DNA from: Snodgrassella gandavensis
GTDB taxonomy: Bacteria; Pseudomonadota; Gammaproteobacteria; Burkholderiales; Neisseriaceae
DNA length: 64,000 bases
Direction: 5' to 3'
NCBI RefSeq assembly: GCF_914768025.1
Contig: NZ_CAJZCE010000002.1
Location: forward strand, 186,001-250,000
Position 1 is the stretch's first letter. Every line of letters starts with the position of its first letter. Of this stretch, positions 22,003 to 30,639 are shown in pieces. The position numbers and the translations under genes are program-made. Below the pieces are notes generated by a model. The model did not search any database, had not been told where the DNA came from, and was given only the letters and a program-made list of their open reading frames with translations.

Positions 22003-22095
22003 GGAGAGTTGGCCGAGTGGTCGAAGGCGCTCCCCTGCTAAGGGAGTATACGGGCAAAACCTGTATCAAGGGTTCGAATCCCTTACTCTCCGCCA
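22003..22095 (+). tRNA. tRNA-Ser(GCU)
   Basis: Class II tRNA of 93 nt with a 7-bp acceptor stem (GGAGAGT / ACTCTCC), discriminator G and encoded CCA. The anticodon loop CTGCTAA has anticodon GCT, reading AGC and AGU. A long variable arm and the T-loop GGTTCGAATCC are present. Confidence 0.97.
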
Positions 22096-22100
22096 TATTC

Positions 22101-22132
22101 AAAAAATCCCTGAATTAATTCAGGGATTTTTT
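22101..22132 (+). terminator. Terminator after tRNA-Ser
   Basis: A perfect 16-bp palindromic stem, AAAAAATCCCTGAATT and its complement, with a terminal T run starting six bases after the tRNA. Confidence 0.92.
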
Positions 22133-22320
22133 ATTTGCCTGCCGTCTGTGGCAGAAATAATGGTATATCTATTGGTGAGTTTGATTGGTTAATCGGTTTA
22201 TCAATTGTTTCATAATAGTTTGAGCAGTGGCCTTTCCACTCCTGTTTCATTTGCAATCCTGTTTTGTGTTTTGTCAATAAATTTAATGCTTTTTTTGTAT
22301 GTTTATGTTAAATTAATGAA

Positions 22321-22335
22321 TGATTACTATTATCA
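22321..22335 (+). promoter_or_regulatory. Putative Fur box upstream of the TonB-dependent receptor
   Basis: TGATTACTATTATCA matches the 7-1-7 Fur consensus TGATAAT-N-ATTATCA at 12 of 14 positions. It lies about 75 bases upstream of the receptor start, a normal place for an iron-repression operator. Confidence 0.6.
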
Positions 22336-22409
22336 TTTAATTTGATTTTAATTTAATAGTTTATTTGAATTTTTTGCTGGAACAATAATTATCAGGAGTC
22401 TATCTTCGT

Positions 22410-24389
22410 ATGCGTAAACTGGTTCATCATTCTTTTTCGCTGGCGTTACTTTCTACTTTAATTTCTCCATTATATGCTGCCGATGCAGAATTGGAAGATG
22501 TGGTGGTGACTGCTTCCGGGTTTAAACAGCAGGCCAAAAATGCAGCAGCATCGATTACCGTGATAAATGCCAAGGAACTGGAAACAAAAGAGTATCACGA
22601 TGTTACTGATGCCTTGCAGGATGTTCCTGGGGTAGTGGTGACTGGTGGTGGCAGTACAAAGGATATCAGTATTCGTGGTATGTCTGGTGCGTATACGATG
22701 TTGCTGATTGATGGTAAACGGGTGAATTCGCGTGCTGTCCGTCCTAATTCGGATGGTCCTGGTATTGAACAGGGCTGGATGCCACCAATTTCTGCTATAC
22801 AGCGTATTGAAGTGATTCGTGGCCCGGCTTCGGCTTTATATGGTTCAGATGCCATGGGTGGGGTCATTAATATTATTACTAAGAAAACGGCTGCCGACTG
22901 GACTGGCTCAATTAAAACGGATGCAACAATACAACAGCATAGTAATAGTGGTAATACGCTGCAAAGTAGTATTTATGTCTCTGGTCCATTAATTGAAGAC
23001 CGGTTAGGTATTCGTGCCAGTGGCGGATATTCTCACCGAGATGAAGACAAATTTGTCGGTGGATATAAGGAACAGCGGATGCGTGACGGGGATTTTGTGC
23101 TGTCATGGACGCCGGACGATAGAAATACAGTTGATTTGGAAGTAAGCCGCAGTTTGCAAAATCGCAATGGTAAGGTAGGCAAAACTATTGACACGGCACC
23201 ACGCAGAGGGAGAAAACCGACTGACGATTACACTCTGTATGATCGCAATCAGTACAGTGTTACGCATCGTGGCTATTACAATAATATTGATACACAGTCA
23301 TATGTACAGCGTGAGGAAAACGATAATCCTTCACGTGATATGCATGAGAAGAATACGATTTTTAATACTCAGACTCAGTTTCGTTTAAACAAGCATACGC
23401 TGAGTGTTGGCGGAAGATGGCAGCGTGAAGAACTGAATGATTCGGGTAATCAGCTTACCATTAATGGACGACGCTTAAATCATCTGGAACGTGATTCGTG
23501 GGCAGTTTTTGGGCAGGACGAGTGGCGTATTGTGCCAACTTTTGCTCTGACTGGTGCTGCACGACTGGATCATGATGAGAATTATGGCTCTGAGATAACG
23601 CCAAAACTATATGGTGTGTGGACACCCACTAAAGAATGGACAATCAAGGGTGGATATTCACGTGGTTATAAAGCACCTGCTTTACGGGCAGCTTCAGATG
23701 GCTGGGGTCAGGTAACCGGTGGTGGTTACTCTAATGGGATTATTATCGGTAATTCCAATCTGAAGCCGGAAAAATCGGATAATTTTGAAATCAGCTTTAA
23801 CTGGGATAATAATCGTAATTTATCTGCTGGGGTTACTACCTATTATACGAAGTTTAAAAACAAGATAACGGAAGTGCGTACCTGTCAGGGTAAAGCCGGT
23901 TCGAATGCCTGCTCATGGCGTAATGAATATTTTGATTTTATCAGCCAGCGTGAGAATGTGGACAAGGCGGTATTGCGCGGTATAGAAGCAACGTTTGGCT
24001 GGAAAATTACCCCGAAAATTGACTGGTCTGCCAACTATACTTATACGCATAGTGAACAGAAGAGTGGCCAGTTTAGTGGTAAACCGCTAAATGAGATGCC
24101 GAAAAATATGTTTAATACGACGCTGAACTGGAATGCGAATGAAAAATTCTCTAGCTGGGCGAGATGGAATTTCCGCAGTAGAACTTCAGATTATCTGTCC
24201 CGTACTTCTATGGCGATTGGTAAGCCGTCGTATGGTTTTGTAGATGCGGGTCTGGTATTCAAACCGAAAAAAGATGTGATTATCAGTGGTGGTATCTATA
24301 ATATCTTTGATAAAAAGGTTGATCAGAAGAATTATGGCCGTACTCTGGATGGCCGCCGTTATAATATCAGTGCTCAGGTTAATTTCTAG
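22410..24389 (+). CDS. TonB-dependent outer-membrane receptor (FepA/CirA-like)
   Basis: Outer-membrane active transporter, most like the catecholate-siderophore or colicin I receptor group. The 659 residues include a signal peptide (about 1-23, ending PLYA) and a TonB-box-like EDVVVTAS near 28-35. A plug domain (about 40-160) contains SIRGMSGAYTMLLIDGKRVNSR and IEVIRGPASALYGSDAMGGVINIITKK. A 22-strand barrel ends in an aromatic residue (VNF). The substrate cannot be read from sequence. AGGAG precedes the start, and a Fur-box-like operator lies upstream, so iron starvation should induce it. It stands alone, with no binding protein or ABC genes nearby. Confidence 0.93.
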   Translation: MRKLVHHSFSLALLSTLISPLYAADAELEDVVVTASGFKQQAKNAAASITVINAKELETKEYHDVTDALQDVPGVVVTGGGSTKDISIRGMSGAYTMLLIDGKRVNSRAVRPNSDGPGIEQGWMPPISAIQRIEVIRGPASALYGSDAMGGVINIITKKTAADWTGSIKTDATIQQHSNSGNTLQSSIYVSGPLIEDRLGIRASGGYSHRDEDKFVGGYKEQRMRDGDFVLSWTPDDRNTVDLEVSRSLQNRNGKVGKTIDTAPRRGRKPTDDYTLYDRNQYSVTHRGYYNNIDTQSYVQREENDNPSRDMHEKNTIFNTQTQFRLNKHTLSVGGRWQREELNDSGNQLTINGRRLNHLERDSWAVFGQDEWRIVPTFALTGAARLDHDENYGSEITPKLYGVWTPTKEWTIKGGYSRGYKAPALRAASDGWGQVTGGGYSNGIIIGNSNLKPEKSDNFEISFNWDNNRNLSAGVTTYYTKFKNKITEVRTCQGKAGSNACSWRNEYFDFISQRENVDKAVLRGIEATFGWKITPKIDWSANYTYTHSEQKSGQFSGKPLNEMPKNMFNTTLNWNANEKFSSWARWNFRSRTSDYLSRTSMAIGKPSYGFVDAGLVFKPKKDVIISGGIYNIFDKKVDQKNYGRTLDGRRYNISAQVNF

Positions 24390-24411
24390 GCTACTGGTTT
24401 ATTATTCGTAT

Positions 24412-24437
24412 CAGGGGGGAATATCCCCCCTGTTTTT
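24412..24437 (+). terminator. Terminator after the TonB-dependent receptor
   Basis: Stem CAGGGGGGA / TCCCCCCTG with a 3-base loop and a following TTTTT, starting 22 bases after the stop codon. Confidence 0.93.
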
Positions 24438-24500
24438 GTTTCTATAATATAGCCGAGTTGAAATTGGCCAGATTCAGTTGCTGCAAGAGAAAGGAGACAA

Positions 24501-24533
24501 ATGACTAGTGTGGGTTTGAGTGAGGTTATTTGA
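24501..24533 (+). other. Ten-codon open frame with a strong ribosome binding site
   Basis: AAAGGAGACAA directly precedes ATG, and the frame reads MTSVGLSEVI and stops. It may be the stump of a lost gene or a tiny leader. No downstream gene on this strand supports a leader role. Confidence 0.25.
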
Positions 24534-24646
24534 TTACTGTCTGCTAAAAATAACTATATGCATGAGGCAGTCAATCAGGCTTTCGTATTCAAGCTGGTTG
24601 CTGGCTTATTATCAGAATGCTCAGAATAATATTGATTTCTTAACAT

Positions 24647-25414
24647 TTAGCTTTGTGCTGGAATAATTTTAAGTGCATTTTCACTGGTGATGGTGCCAAT
24701 ATCCTGCCAGTGACAATTTCGTAAGTTGGCGATGACTTCTGCAATCTGGCGTAAATTCTCCGGATTATTGTTCTGATGCGGTAGTGGTGACATATATGGG
24801 GCATCGGTTTCAATAACCATGTGCTGTAAAGGCAGTTTTTCGGCGATGAGGCGAATTTTTTTCGCTTGTGGGCGTAGTAGCAGGGAGCCAACACCAATCA
24901 GAAAGCCATGCTTAATCCATGCCTGAGCTTCTTCCATACTGCCAGAAAAGGCGTGTGCAATACCGCCATAGGTAAAACGACAGCGTTTGATACTGTGTAA
25001 GCAGGCATCGGTGGCATGAACGTGATGAATGATGACAGGCCGCTGTGCTGATTTTGCCAACTGTAACTGGGCTTCAAGGCAGTTAATCTGTAGGTTTTTA
25101 TCAACTAAACTAGGTGTACGGGCAAAATCCAAACCGATTTCACCGATTAGTGCTTGTGGGTGATGATGTAACAGTTGTTCGAGCTGGCTGAGCGCTAATT
25201 CGTTGTAACTGGCTACAAACCAAGGATGTATACCTATGGCGGCGTATATCTGAGGATATGATTGTGCCAGATGAAGGGTGATTGACCAGTCATCAGGGCT
25301 GGTTGCAGGCACAAGGAAGTGGTTAATACTTTTTTCGCCAGTCTGGTGTAATAATTGTGTCAGATTGTCGACAAGCGGGCTGTGATTAAGATGGCAATGG
25401 CTGTCAAAAAGCAT
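24647..25414 (-). CDS. TatD family metal-dependent hydrolase
   Basis: Member of the TatD/YcfH/YjjV amidohydrolase group (DNase or D-tyrosyl-type hydrolase activities are described for members). The ATG at 25414 gives MLFDSHCHLN, placing the metal-binding HxH motif at residues 6-8 as in relatives, and 255 residues in total. Other metal-site blocks are IGEIGLDF, PVIIHHVHATDA and VIETDAPYMSPLPHQ. The upstream ATG at 25429 overlaps the terminator of the preceding gene and is less likely. Confidence 0.9.
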   Translation of the reverse strand: MLFDSHCHLNHSPLVDNLTQLLHQTGEKSINHFLVPATSPDDWSITLHLAQSYPQIYAAIGIHPWFVASYNELALSQLEQLLHHHPQALIGEIGLDFARTPSLVDKNLQINCLEAQLQLAKSAQRPVIIHHVHATDACLHSIKRCRFTYGGIAHAFSGSMEEAQAWIKHGFLIGVGSLLLRPQAKKIRLIAEKLPLQHMVIETDAPYMSPLPHQNNNPENLRQIAEVIANLRNCHWQDIGTITSENALKIIPAQS

Positions 25415-25420
25415 GGTATT

Positions 25421-25446
25421 AAAAAACACGAGCCGGAAGCTCGTGT
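25421..25446 (-). terminator. Terminator downstream of proQ
   Basis: Stem ACACGAGC / GCTCGTGT with a 5-base loop. On the minus strand it is followed by TTTTTT. It lies between proQ and the tatD-family gene in the same orientation and abuts the latter's start. Confidence 0.85.
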
Positions 25447-25462
25447 CGGTAGTTAACTGGTA

Positions 25463-25894
25463 TTAATTTTGCGGTTGTTCGCCCTCAACGCCGTGACTGT
25501 TTTCAGAATCTGCTACAGGAGCTAGTGCATCATCTGCTGGCACCGGTTTGGCGGTCTGCATGGAGGGATGTTGTTGGGCGATAGCCTGTTCTTCTGGTGA
25601 TACTTCACCCTTGAAGCGATTATTCAGGTCAAAGCGTTTGCCTCCACGCGCCAGAGATTTAATATACCGTGGCCGGCGGCAGTGGTTGGCCAGAACACGG
25701 GCAATCAGAGTAGGGTCATACTGGGGCAGGGCAGTAACTAAATCCTGATCAATGCCAATTGCCAAAGGTTTGAAGTGTTTAAATACATCGTATTTACGAT
25801 AGATATGCTCGGCAATCATATAGGTTTGTTTTTTCTTGCTCATGGTTTGTACAGCAGATTTCAGCGCTGCACCCAAAGCGGTTTCTTGACTCAT
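25463..25894 (-). CDS. proQ: ProQ/FinO-domain RNA chaperone (minimal type)
   Basis: RNA-binding protein that matches or stabilises small RNAs and mRNAs. The 143 residues consist of the ProQ/FinO domain alone (about 10-115: KKKQTYMIAEHIYRKYDVFKHFKPLAIGID, ANHCRRPRYIKSLARGGKRFDLN) and a short acidic Pro/Ala tail. The long linker and Tudor-like C-terminal domain of E. coli ProQ are missing, as in the Neisseria homologue. It ends in its own terminator. Confidence 0.92.
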   Translation of the reverse strand: MSQETALGAALKSAVQTMSKKKQTYMIAEHIYRKYDVFKHFKPLAIGIDQDLVTALPQYDPTLIARVLANHCRRPRYIKSLARGGKRFDLNNRFKGEVSPEEQAIAQQHPSMQTAKPVPADDALAPVADSENSHGVEGEQPQN

Positions 25895-25998
25895 AAGGTT
25901 ACTTCCTTGTGGTTTATGGCCATTTCAGTAAATTAAAGATAATCTAATAAACTGATTTTTGGTGATAGCTATGCAGTTATGGCTATAAAAAATAATAT

Positions 25999-27114
25999 CT
26001 ATGTATTGGGGTCAATTGGAGAATGGTGGGCTATATCTGGTGTCTCAACGCGAATATCAGCATTCTGGGCACGCTGGCGCAGTGCATGATCCATTAATAC
26101 CAGTGCGAGCATGGCTTCGGCAATGGGTGCAGCACGTAAGCCGACGCAGGGATCATGGCGACCATGAGTAGCCAGTATAACTGGCTCGCCATGAATGTCG
26201 ATAGAGTGGCGCGGTGTGGCAATGCTGCTGGTTGGTTTAATGGCCAGATTAATATGTATATCCTGACCGCTACTGATGCCACCCAGTATACCGCCTGCAT
26301 TGTTGGATATAAAGCCTTCTGGTGTTAATTCATCTCCATGCTCACTGCCTTTTTGGCAGATACTATCAAATCCGGCACCGATTTCAACACCTTTAACTGC
26401 ATTGATACCCATCATGGCATGGGCTATATCGGCATCAAGACGATCAAATACGGGCTCACCTAATCCTACTGGAACATGGCGGGCAGTGACATGCAATTTG
26501 GCACCGATGGAATCGCATGCTTTACGTATGCTATCCATATATTGTTCCAGTTCTTTAATCTGGCTGTGGTTGGCGACAAAAAACGGGTTATCATTTATGT
26601 AGGCATAGTTTTCAAAACGTATGCTTTTTTCGCCAATCTGGGTGACATGAGCAATAATTTCGGTATTGAAATGTTCTCGTAGCCATTTTTTGGCGATTGC
26701 TCCTGCTGCGACACGCATTGCTGTTTCGCGTGCTGAGCTTCGGCCACCACCGCGATAATCACGTATACCGTATTTATGCCAGTATGTATAGTCTGCATGC
26801 CCCGGGCGAAAGCTTTGGGCAATATCACTATAATCTTTACTGCGCTGATCGGTATTTCTGATTAATAGTCCGATGGGTGTCCCAGTGGTTTTGCCTTCAA
26901 ATACACCGGAAAGTATCTCAACGCAATCTGCTTCGCGACGTTGGGTAACATAGCGACTGGTTCCAGGCTTACGTCTGTCTAGCTCAGGCTGGATATCGGC
27001 TTCACTAAGCGACAATCCGGGTGGACACCCATCTATGACGCAACCGAGTGCAGCACCATGACTTTCGCCAAAGGTGGTAACAGTAAGGATTTGTCCGAAA
27101 GTGTTGCCAGCCAT
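25999..27114 (-). CDS. aroC: Chorismate synthase
   Basis: Last step of the shikimate pathway, EPSP to chorismate, with reduced FMN. The 371 residues contain all three family signatures: [18 protein letters not shown] near the N-terminus, the [23 protein letters not shown] block around residue 120, and the later [17 protein letters not shown]. The length is slightly above E. coli AroC (361) because of a short C-terminal extension. It is a single gene in this window. Confidence 0.97.
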   Translation of the reverse strand: MAGNTFGQILTVTTFGESHGAALGCVIDGCPPGLSLSEADIQPELDRRKPGTSRYVTQRREADCVEILSGVFEGKTTGTPIGLLIRNTDQRSKDYSDIAQSFRPGHADYTYWHKYGIRDYRGGGRSSARETAMRVAAGAIAKKWLREHFNTEIIAHVTQIGEKSIRFENYAYINDNPFFVANHSQIKELEQYMDSIRKACDSIGAKLHVTARHVPVGLGEPVFDRLDADIAHAMMGINAVKGVEIGAGFDSICQKGSEHGDELTPEGFISNNAGGILGGISSGQDIHINLAIKPTSSIATPRHSIDIHGEPVILATHGRHDPCVGLRAAPIAEAMLALVLMDHALRQRAQNADIRVETPDIAHHSPIDPNT

Positions 27115-27415
27115 AGGTTTTACTCTTACGTTTTGAGTACAGATTTTGCTGTTGAGTTTAGCATGGTTTATACGGTTTAGGCATAATTTGTCTGATGGCT
27201 GATTTATTTTTGTAGCAGATGCATTGATATGGCTAAAAATTTACCAGTTTTATCAGCGTTTTTGCCTGTTACTGATATTTTTATTATTGATGTGATTAGG
27301 ATTATTGTCAATTTTTATGCTTTTGTTCTGATTGCATAGAAGTTATCATTCATCAGAATGAGGTTTGGGTTGGAATATATGCTATTCAGTAATAGGTAGT
27401 ATTTACGGGATTATT
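27115..27415. other. Intergenic region upstream of aroC
   Basis: About 300 bp of AT-rich sequence containing the aroC promoter region. Nothing else is recognisable. Confidence 0.4.
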
Positions 27416-27661
27416 TCAATTGGGTCGTGGCTTTTTTTGCTGTGTGGATGATTTTGGCGCAGGCTGGCTGGGCTGCTCTGTGCCAGCAATAGTAGGGGGC
27501 TCTGACGGCTGGGGTTTGGTTATAATCGGGAAATAAATTGAAGTGCCCAAGCCAAAGTTGTGGTTGCCACCGCCAATACCCACGGCTACGTTGGACGGCA
27601 TACCAACGCTACACGCGCTTAGCAGGGTTAAGGCAAAGAGAGAAATAGGTATGAATTTCAT
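27416..27661 (-). CDS. Small proline-rich lipoprotein
   Basis: The 81 residues begin with a lipoprotein signal peptide, MKFIPISLFALTLLSAC, with lipobox LSAC and acylation at Cys17. The mature part has a Gly-rich stretch (VGIGGGNHNFGLGTSIYF) and a Pro/Ser/Gln/Lys-rich tail that could reach into the cell wall. I do not recognise a family. It is flanked by long spacers and transcribed alone. Confidence 0.7.
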   Translation of the reverse strand: MKFIPISLFALTLLSACSVGMPSNVAVGIGGGNHNFGLGTSIYFPIITKPQPSEPPTIAGTEQPSQPAPKSSTQQKKPRPN

Positions 27662-28081
27662 GGCTTTTTTCAGAAAAATTAATGTTTTTATTATAAAACT
27701 TTCTGGCTGTTTGGCGAATAAAATTGTTTTGCCTGCTGGTAATGTTTTGCTGGTAGCAGAAAATGCGAACAGTTTATCGGTTATTTGAATTTCTTATGCA
27801 ATGTCTTTTTTGGTGGGAAATGTTGTCTGTTGTGATTTTTTTAACAGAATGATTTTGAAAATAAATTTGTATAATGATTGCTTGGCTGATTAGGCTGGGG
27901 CTGTATTATCACAGACTCATGAAATTCGGTGAGCGCTGTCTAATGGGTGATGTTATTGTGTTGTTTTAATTTTAAAATAATCTATTATCACCAGCGCATG
28001 TTACATATATGCACTGTCTATTAGTTTAGCGAAGTTCACTTATTGGGTAGTTTGTCACTAATGGTTGTGTTTTTAGGTTTG
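27662..28081. other. Intergenic region upstream of the lipoprotein gene
   Basis: 420 bp of AT-rich sequence between the small lipoprotein start and the end of the GNAT gene. It presumably holds the lipoprotein promoter. No coding or structural feature is supported. Confidence 0.35.
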
Positions 28082-28615
28082 CTAATCGCACAAACAATTG
28101 TTTGGCGCATTCATCTGCAAGCGCAAGCACATATGGTAATTTATCAGTACCTGATTTTCTCTGGATATTTTGTTAACCCGCTTTATTTTAAAACCCCATT
28201 TTTTGAAAATTGGCATGGCCACTTTTGAAGCATCTACACTTAATTGTGAAAGCTTTTTCTGGTGGGCCAAGTCAAGCACATGGTCATAGAGTTTTCTAGC
28301 TATGCCACGCTTTTGAAAGTCAGGATGCACGTACAGACAGTCTATGTAACCATCATCTCCAAGTTCAACAAACCCCGCAAGGCTTGAGCCAAAGATAGCC
28401 ATCCAAGGCTGAGTGTTATCTAAACGTTCTAACCACTTCTGATAATCTGGTGGTGTTGAGCACCATGCTTCTTGCTGTGCTTTGCTATAAATATCGGTAT
28501 CAATAGCATGAATAGACGAATGAAACAAATCGCATATTTCATAGGCATAGAGTGAAGAGTATGGTTTTACTTCAATTTTAGATGCAGCATTACCCAACTT
28601 GTTTCCTATTTTCAT
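28082..28615 (-). CDS. GNAT family N-acetyltransferase
   Basis: Acetyl-CoA-dependent transferase with unknown acceptor. The start at 28615 (MKIGNKLGN) gives 177 residues. The acetyl-CoA site motif A is IDCLYVHPDFQKRGIARKLYDHV (R/Q-x-x-G-x-A type), followed by a motif B helix with PIFKKWGFK. The open frame extends upstream to 28708, but that part is an out-of-frame reading of the adjacent IS5 remnant, so it is excluded. Insertion next to the IS may have replaced the original promoter. Confidence 0.82.
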   Translation of the reverse strand: MKIGNKLGNAASKIEVKPYSSLYAYEICDLFHSSIHAIDTDIYSKAQQEAWCSTPPDYQKWLERLDNTQPWMAIFGSSLAGFVELGDDGYIDCLYVHPDFQKRGIARKLYDHVLDLAHQKKLSQLSVDASKVAMPIFKKWGFKIKRVNKISRENQVLINYHMCLRLQMNAPNNCLCD

Positions 28616-28993
28616 TATGATTTGCTCTAGCAAGACTTTGCACTTCAATATCGCCAACATTGACAAGGCTGGCTTCCGTACTAATAGCTTCGTGAGTATC
28701 CACATCAATAGCTAAGTGTGGTTTGCGCCATGTTCTGCTTTTTTACTTTACATTTACCAAAGACTTTAAGGTCTGTCGAGTCAATAACGAAATATCGAAT
28801 AGCCCTCACGTTTTATTGCTATATTTGGTGTAAATTGTCTTTGAACGTTTACCGATATTAGTGTAACATCCATTGGCTTGAAAGCCAACTCAAAAAAGCC
28901 TTGCAGTGCAGGTGACGGCATAGAGAAAGTCCTCTCCATCATCAAGGCAGTTTCAATCGCGGTATTAGAGTACTGGAAGCCTCCATCACGCAT
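28616..28993 (-). pseudogene. IS5-family transposase remnant
   Basis: Three successive frames on the minus strand read as one transposase. From 28993: MRDGGFQYSNTAIETALMMERTFSMP and LQGFFELAFKPMDV. Next, after a shift near 28790: RYFVIDSTDLKVFGKCKVKK with the first catalytic Asp. After another shift near 28735: SRTWRKPHLAIDVDTHEAIS and STEASLVNVGDIEVQSL with the second Asp. The C-terminal third with the catalytic Glu is missing, and the sequence runs directly into the GNAT gene. It is inactive, and no terminal repeats were found. Confidence 0.85.
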
Positions 28994-29012
28994 ATTTAAA
29001 AGGAATGAATAA

Positions 29013-29417
29013 TTAATTTTCTTTTAAAATCCAAGCTGAAGGGTGCGCATTAAAACCAATATGACCATAATAATCAACTGCCTGTGGTGCAGCCAGTAGG
29101 GTGATTGAACATGCTTTGTCAGTGTTGTTTTTCACCTCTTTAATTAATTGTTTACCAATGCCTTGTCGTTGATAATCTTCATCCACCGCGAGATCTGCTA
29201 AATAAGTAATATAAACAAAATCCGTTAAGCAACGCGCAATACCAATCAGTTTATTATCATGCCAAGCGGTTATTAGCAAATTGGCATTATCTAGCATTGC
29301 TTGAAAGCGTATGGTATCCATAAGTGGACGACGCTCGCCTAATGAACAGTGACGATAAAGTGTAATGGCTTGTTCGAGTGTTGGTTTGACATCAGAACGA
29401 TAAATAATGCGACTCAT
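29013..29417 (-). CDS. GNAT family N-acetyltransferase (short)
   Basis: A compact 134-residue acetyltransferase. Motif A is LAVDEDYQRQGIGKQLIKEV, and the last strand and helix carry QAVDYYGHIGFNAHPSAW. The acceptor is unknown. Its ATG lies one base after the stop of the secreted-protein gene upstream, so translation is probably coupled. The IS5 remnant starts 20 bases downstream. Confidence 0.88.
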   Translation of the reverse strand: MSRIIYRSDVKPTLEQAITLYRHCSLGERRPLMDTIRFQAMLDNANLLITAWHDNKLIGIARCLTDFVYITYLADLAVDEDYQRQGIGKQLIKEVKNNTDKACSITLLAAPQAVDYYGHIGFNAHPSAWILKEN

Positions 29418-29418
29418 A

Positions 29419-29871
29419 TTAATCTAATCCCCTATCATGATGTGAATTTTCTACTTGAATTAATTCTAGCTTATTATTGATAAGATTATAATATCTTCTT
29501 TTGTAAACTTCTTTACTTTCACTTACATCAGGATCGGCTAATATTCCAGAAATAATAATCAAACTACTATCTAAATGGTACTCTATTGAAAACCCGTTCT
29601 CTCCATTTTCATCTTCTATTAAATAAGCATTAGGTAAAGCAATAACTGTGTTAGAAAGTAAATTTCTGATTTCACCACAAATTGCACCACCACCACACCC
29701 ATAAACCTTAACTAAATATTCATAAGCAAAGTTTGCATTTTTTATTTTTGCTTTAGTTTCAACAGAGAAATCAGCAAAATTTAAATTAGTATTGGTTTTA
29801 TTTTGATTGGCGTTGGTGTAACCAAATGAAAATAATAAAAAAGATAAAATAGTGTACTTAAATATTTTCAT
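29419..29871 (-). CDS. Secreted protein of unknown function
   Basis: The 150 residues start with a signal peptide (MKIFKYTILSFLLFSFGYTNA, cleavage about residue 21). The mature part is Asn/Ile-rich with two cysteines close together (VYGCGGGAICGEI) that could form a disulfide. No family is recognised. Base composition is lower in GC than its neighbours, suggesting acquisition. It is translationally coupled to the short GNAT gene; the two may have moved as a pair. Confidence 0.65.
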   Translation of the reverse strand: MKIFKYTILSFLLFSFGYTNANQNKTNTNLNFADFSVETKAKIKNANFAYEYLVKVYGCGGGAICGEIRNLLSNTVIALPNAYLIEDENGENGFSIEYHLDSSLIIISGILADPDVSESKEVYKRRYYNLINNKLELIQVENSHHDRGLD

Positions 29872-30037
29872 TTTATCTCCAATTGCCGTTTTTAGGCTTT
29901 ATTGAGACTTCCACTACTTGATTAGGTAGTATCTGTGTTGAATTCAGGCTGTCGCTTTGGTAATCAGATGAGCTATTAAAAGTCGCGATGTGTTTTCGAT
30001 TTAATAGGCTATGCGTTTTGCAATTAGTTATGTATTA

Positions 30038-30072
30038 CCCGGCCAGTTAATAGTTTATTTTAACAGGCCGGG
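30038..30072. other. Stem-loop downstream of pqiC
   Basis: Arms CCCGGCCAGTTAA and TTAACAGGCCGGG pair with one internal mismatch around a 9-base loop. A short TTTT follows on the plus strand only. It may end the pqiABC transcript or protect its 3' end, although the minus-strand U tract is poor. Confidence 0.5.
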
Positions 30073-30102
30073 TTTTGTGTTGGCTATGATGCAGATTAAT
30101 GC

Positions 30103-30639
30103 TTAATTATATGGAGCAATGCTTTGGGCTACACTGGTTAATCCCTGTGCCAGAGCTTTAACCATATTACTGTAGCCATTACCTTGCTGAGCAATGCGGA
30201 CGTTAAAATTCTGTCCTGTTTCATTAGTACCCAGCCAGCTACTATAGCCATTGATGTAGATATAACCATCGTAGCTGCCCTGAAAGGATTGGATATAAAC
30301 AGTTAGTGTGGCTGCTTTGGGTTTGCTCTCAGGAGTAAACAGATAGTGAGCGCTCTGTTTGTTCAGTTCATTGGCTAATGCCAAACTGATTTCATTGCCC
30401 AAATCATCTGCCCATAAATGTTGCTGGGCAAAATGCAGGGTGGTTGGGCTGTCCTGATAAACCAGATTTCCTTGATTGAGACGTTCGGCCAGTACGACTT
30501 TAAGCTGAACAGGAGTTCGCTGGCTGGTGGCAGGCAACTGGTAATTACTGCCGGGTAACTGGTAATAGGTTACCGAATTGCTGGCACAGGCACTGAGTGC
30601 CAGAGTGGCGGCGCAGACAAGTGGTAGCAGGATTTTCAT
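30103..30639 (-). CDS. pqiC: PqiC-like intermembrane-transport lipoprotein
   Basis: Outer-membrane lipoprotein of the Pqi lipid-transport system (ABC-type transport auxiliary lipoprotein family). The 178 residues carry a lipoprotein signal (LALSAC, Cys18). An N-terminal VTYYQLP-type start follows, then VQLKVVLAERLNQGNLVYQ, SLALANELNKQ and TVYIQSFQGSYDGYIYINGY. The start overlaps the pqiB stop by one base. Third gene of pqiABC. Confidence 0.9.
   Translation of the reverse strand: MKILLPLVCAATLALSACASNSVTYYQLPGSNYQLPATSQRTPVQLKVVLAERLNQGNLVYQDSPTTLHFAQQHLWADDLGNEISLALANELNKQSAHYLFTPESKPKAATLTVYIQSFQGSYDGYIYINGYSSWLGTNETGQNFNVRIAQQGNGYSNMVKALAQGLTSVAQSIAPYN

Noticed and set aside
28616-28708. 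N-terminal extension of the GNAT gene to 28708
   Set aside because: The sequence is coding in another frame for the IS5 transposase, so the extension is not part of the acetyltransferase.
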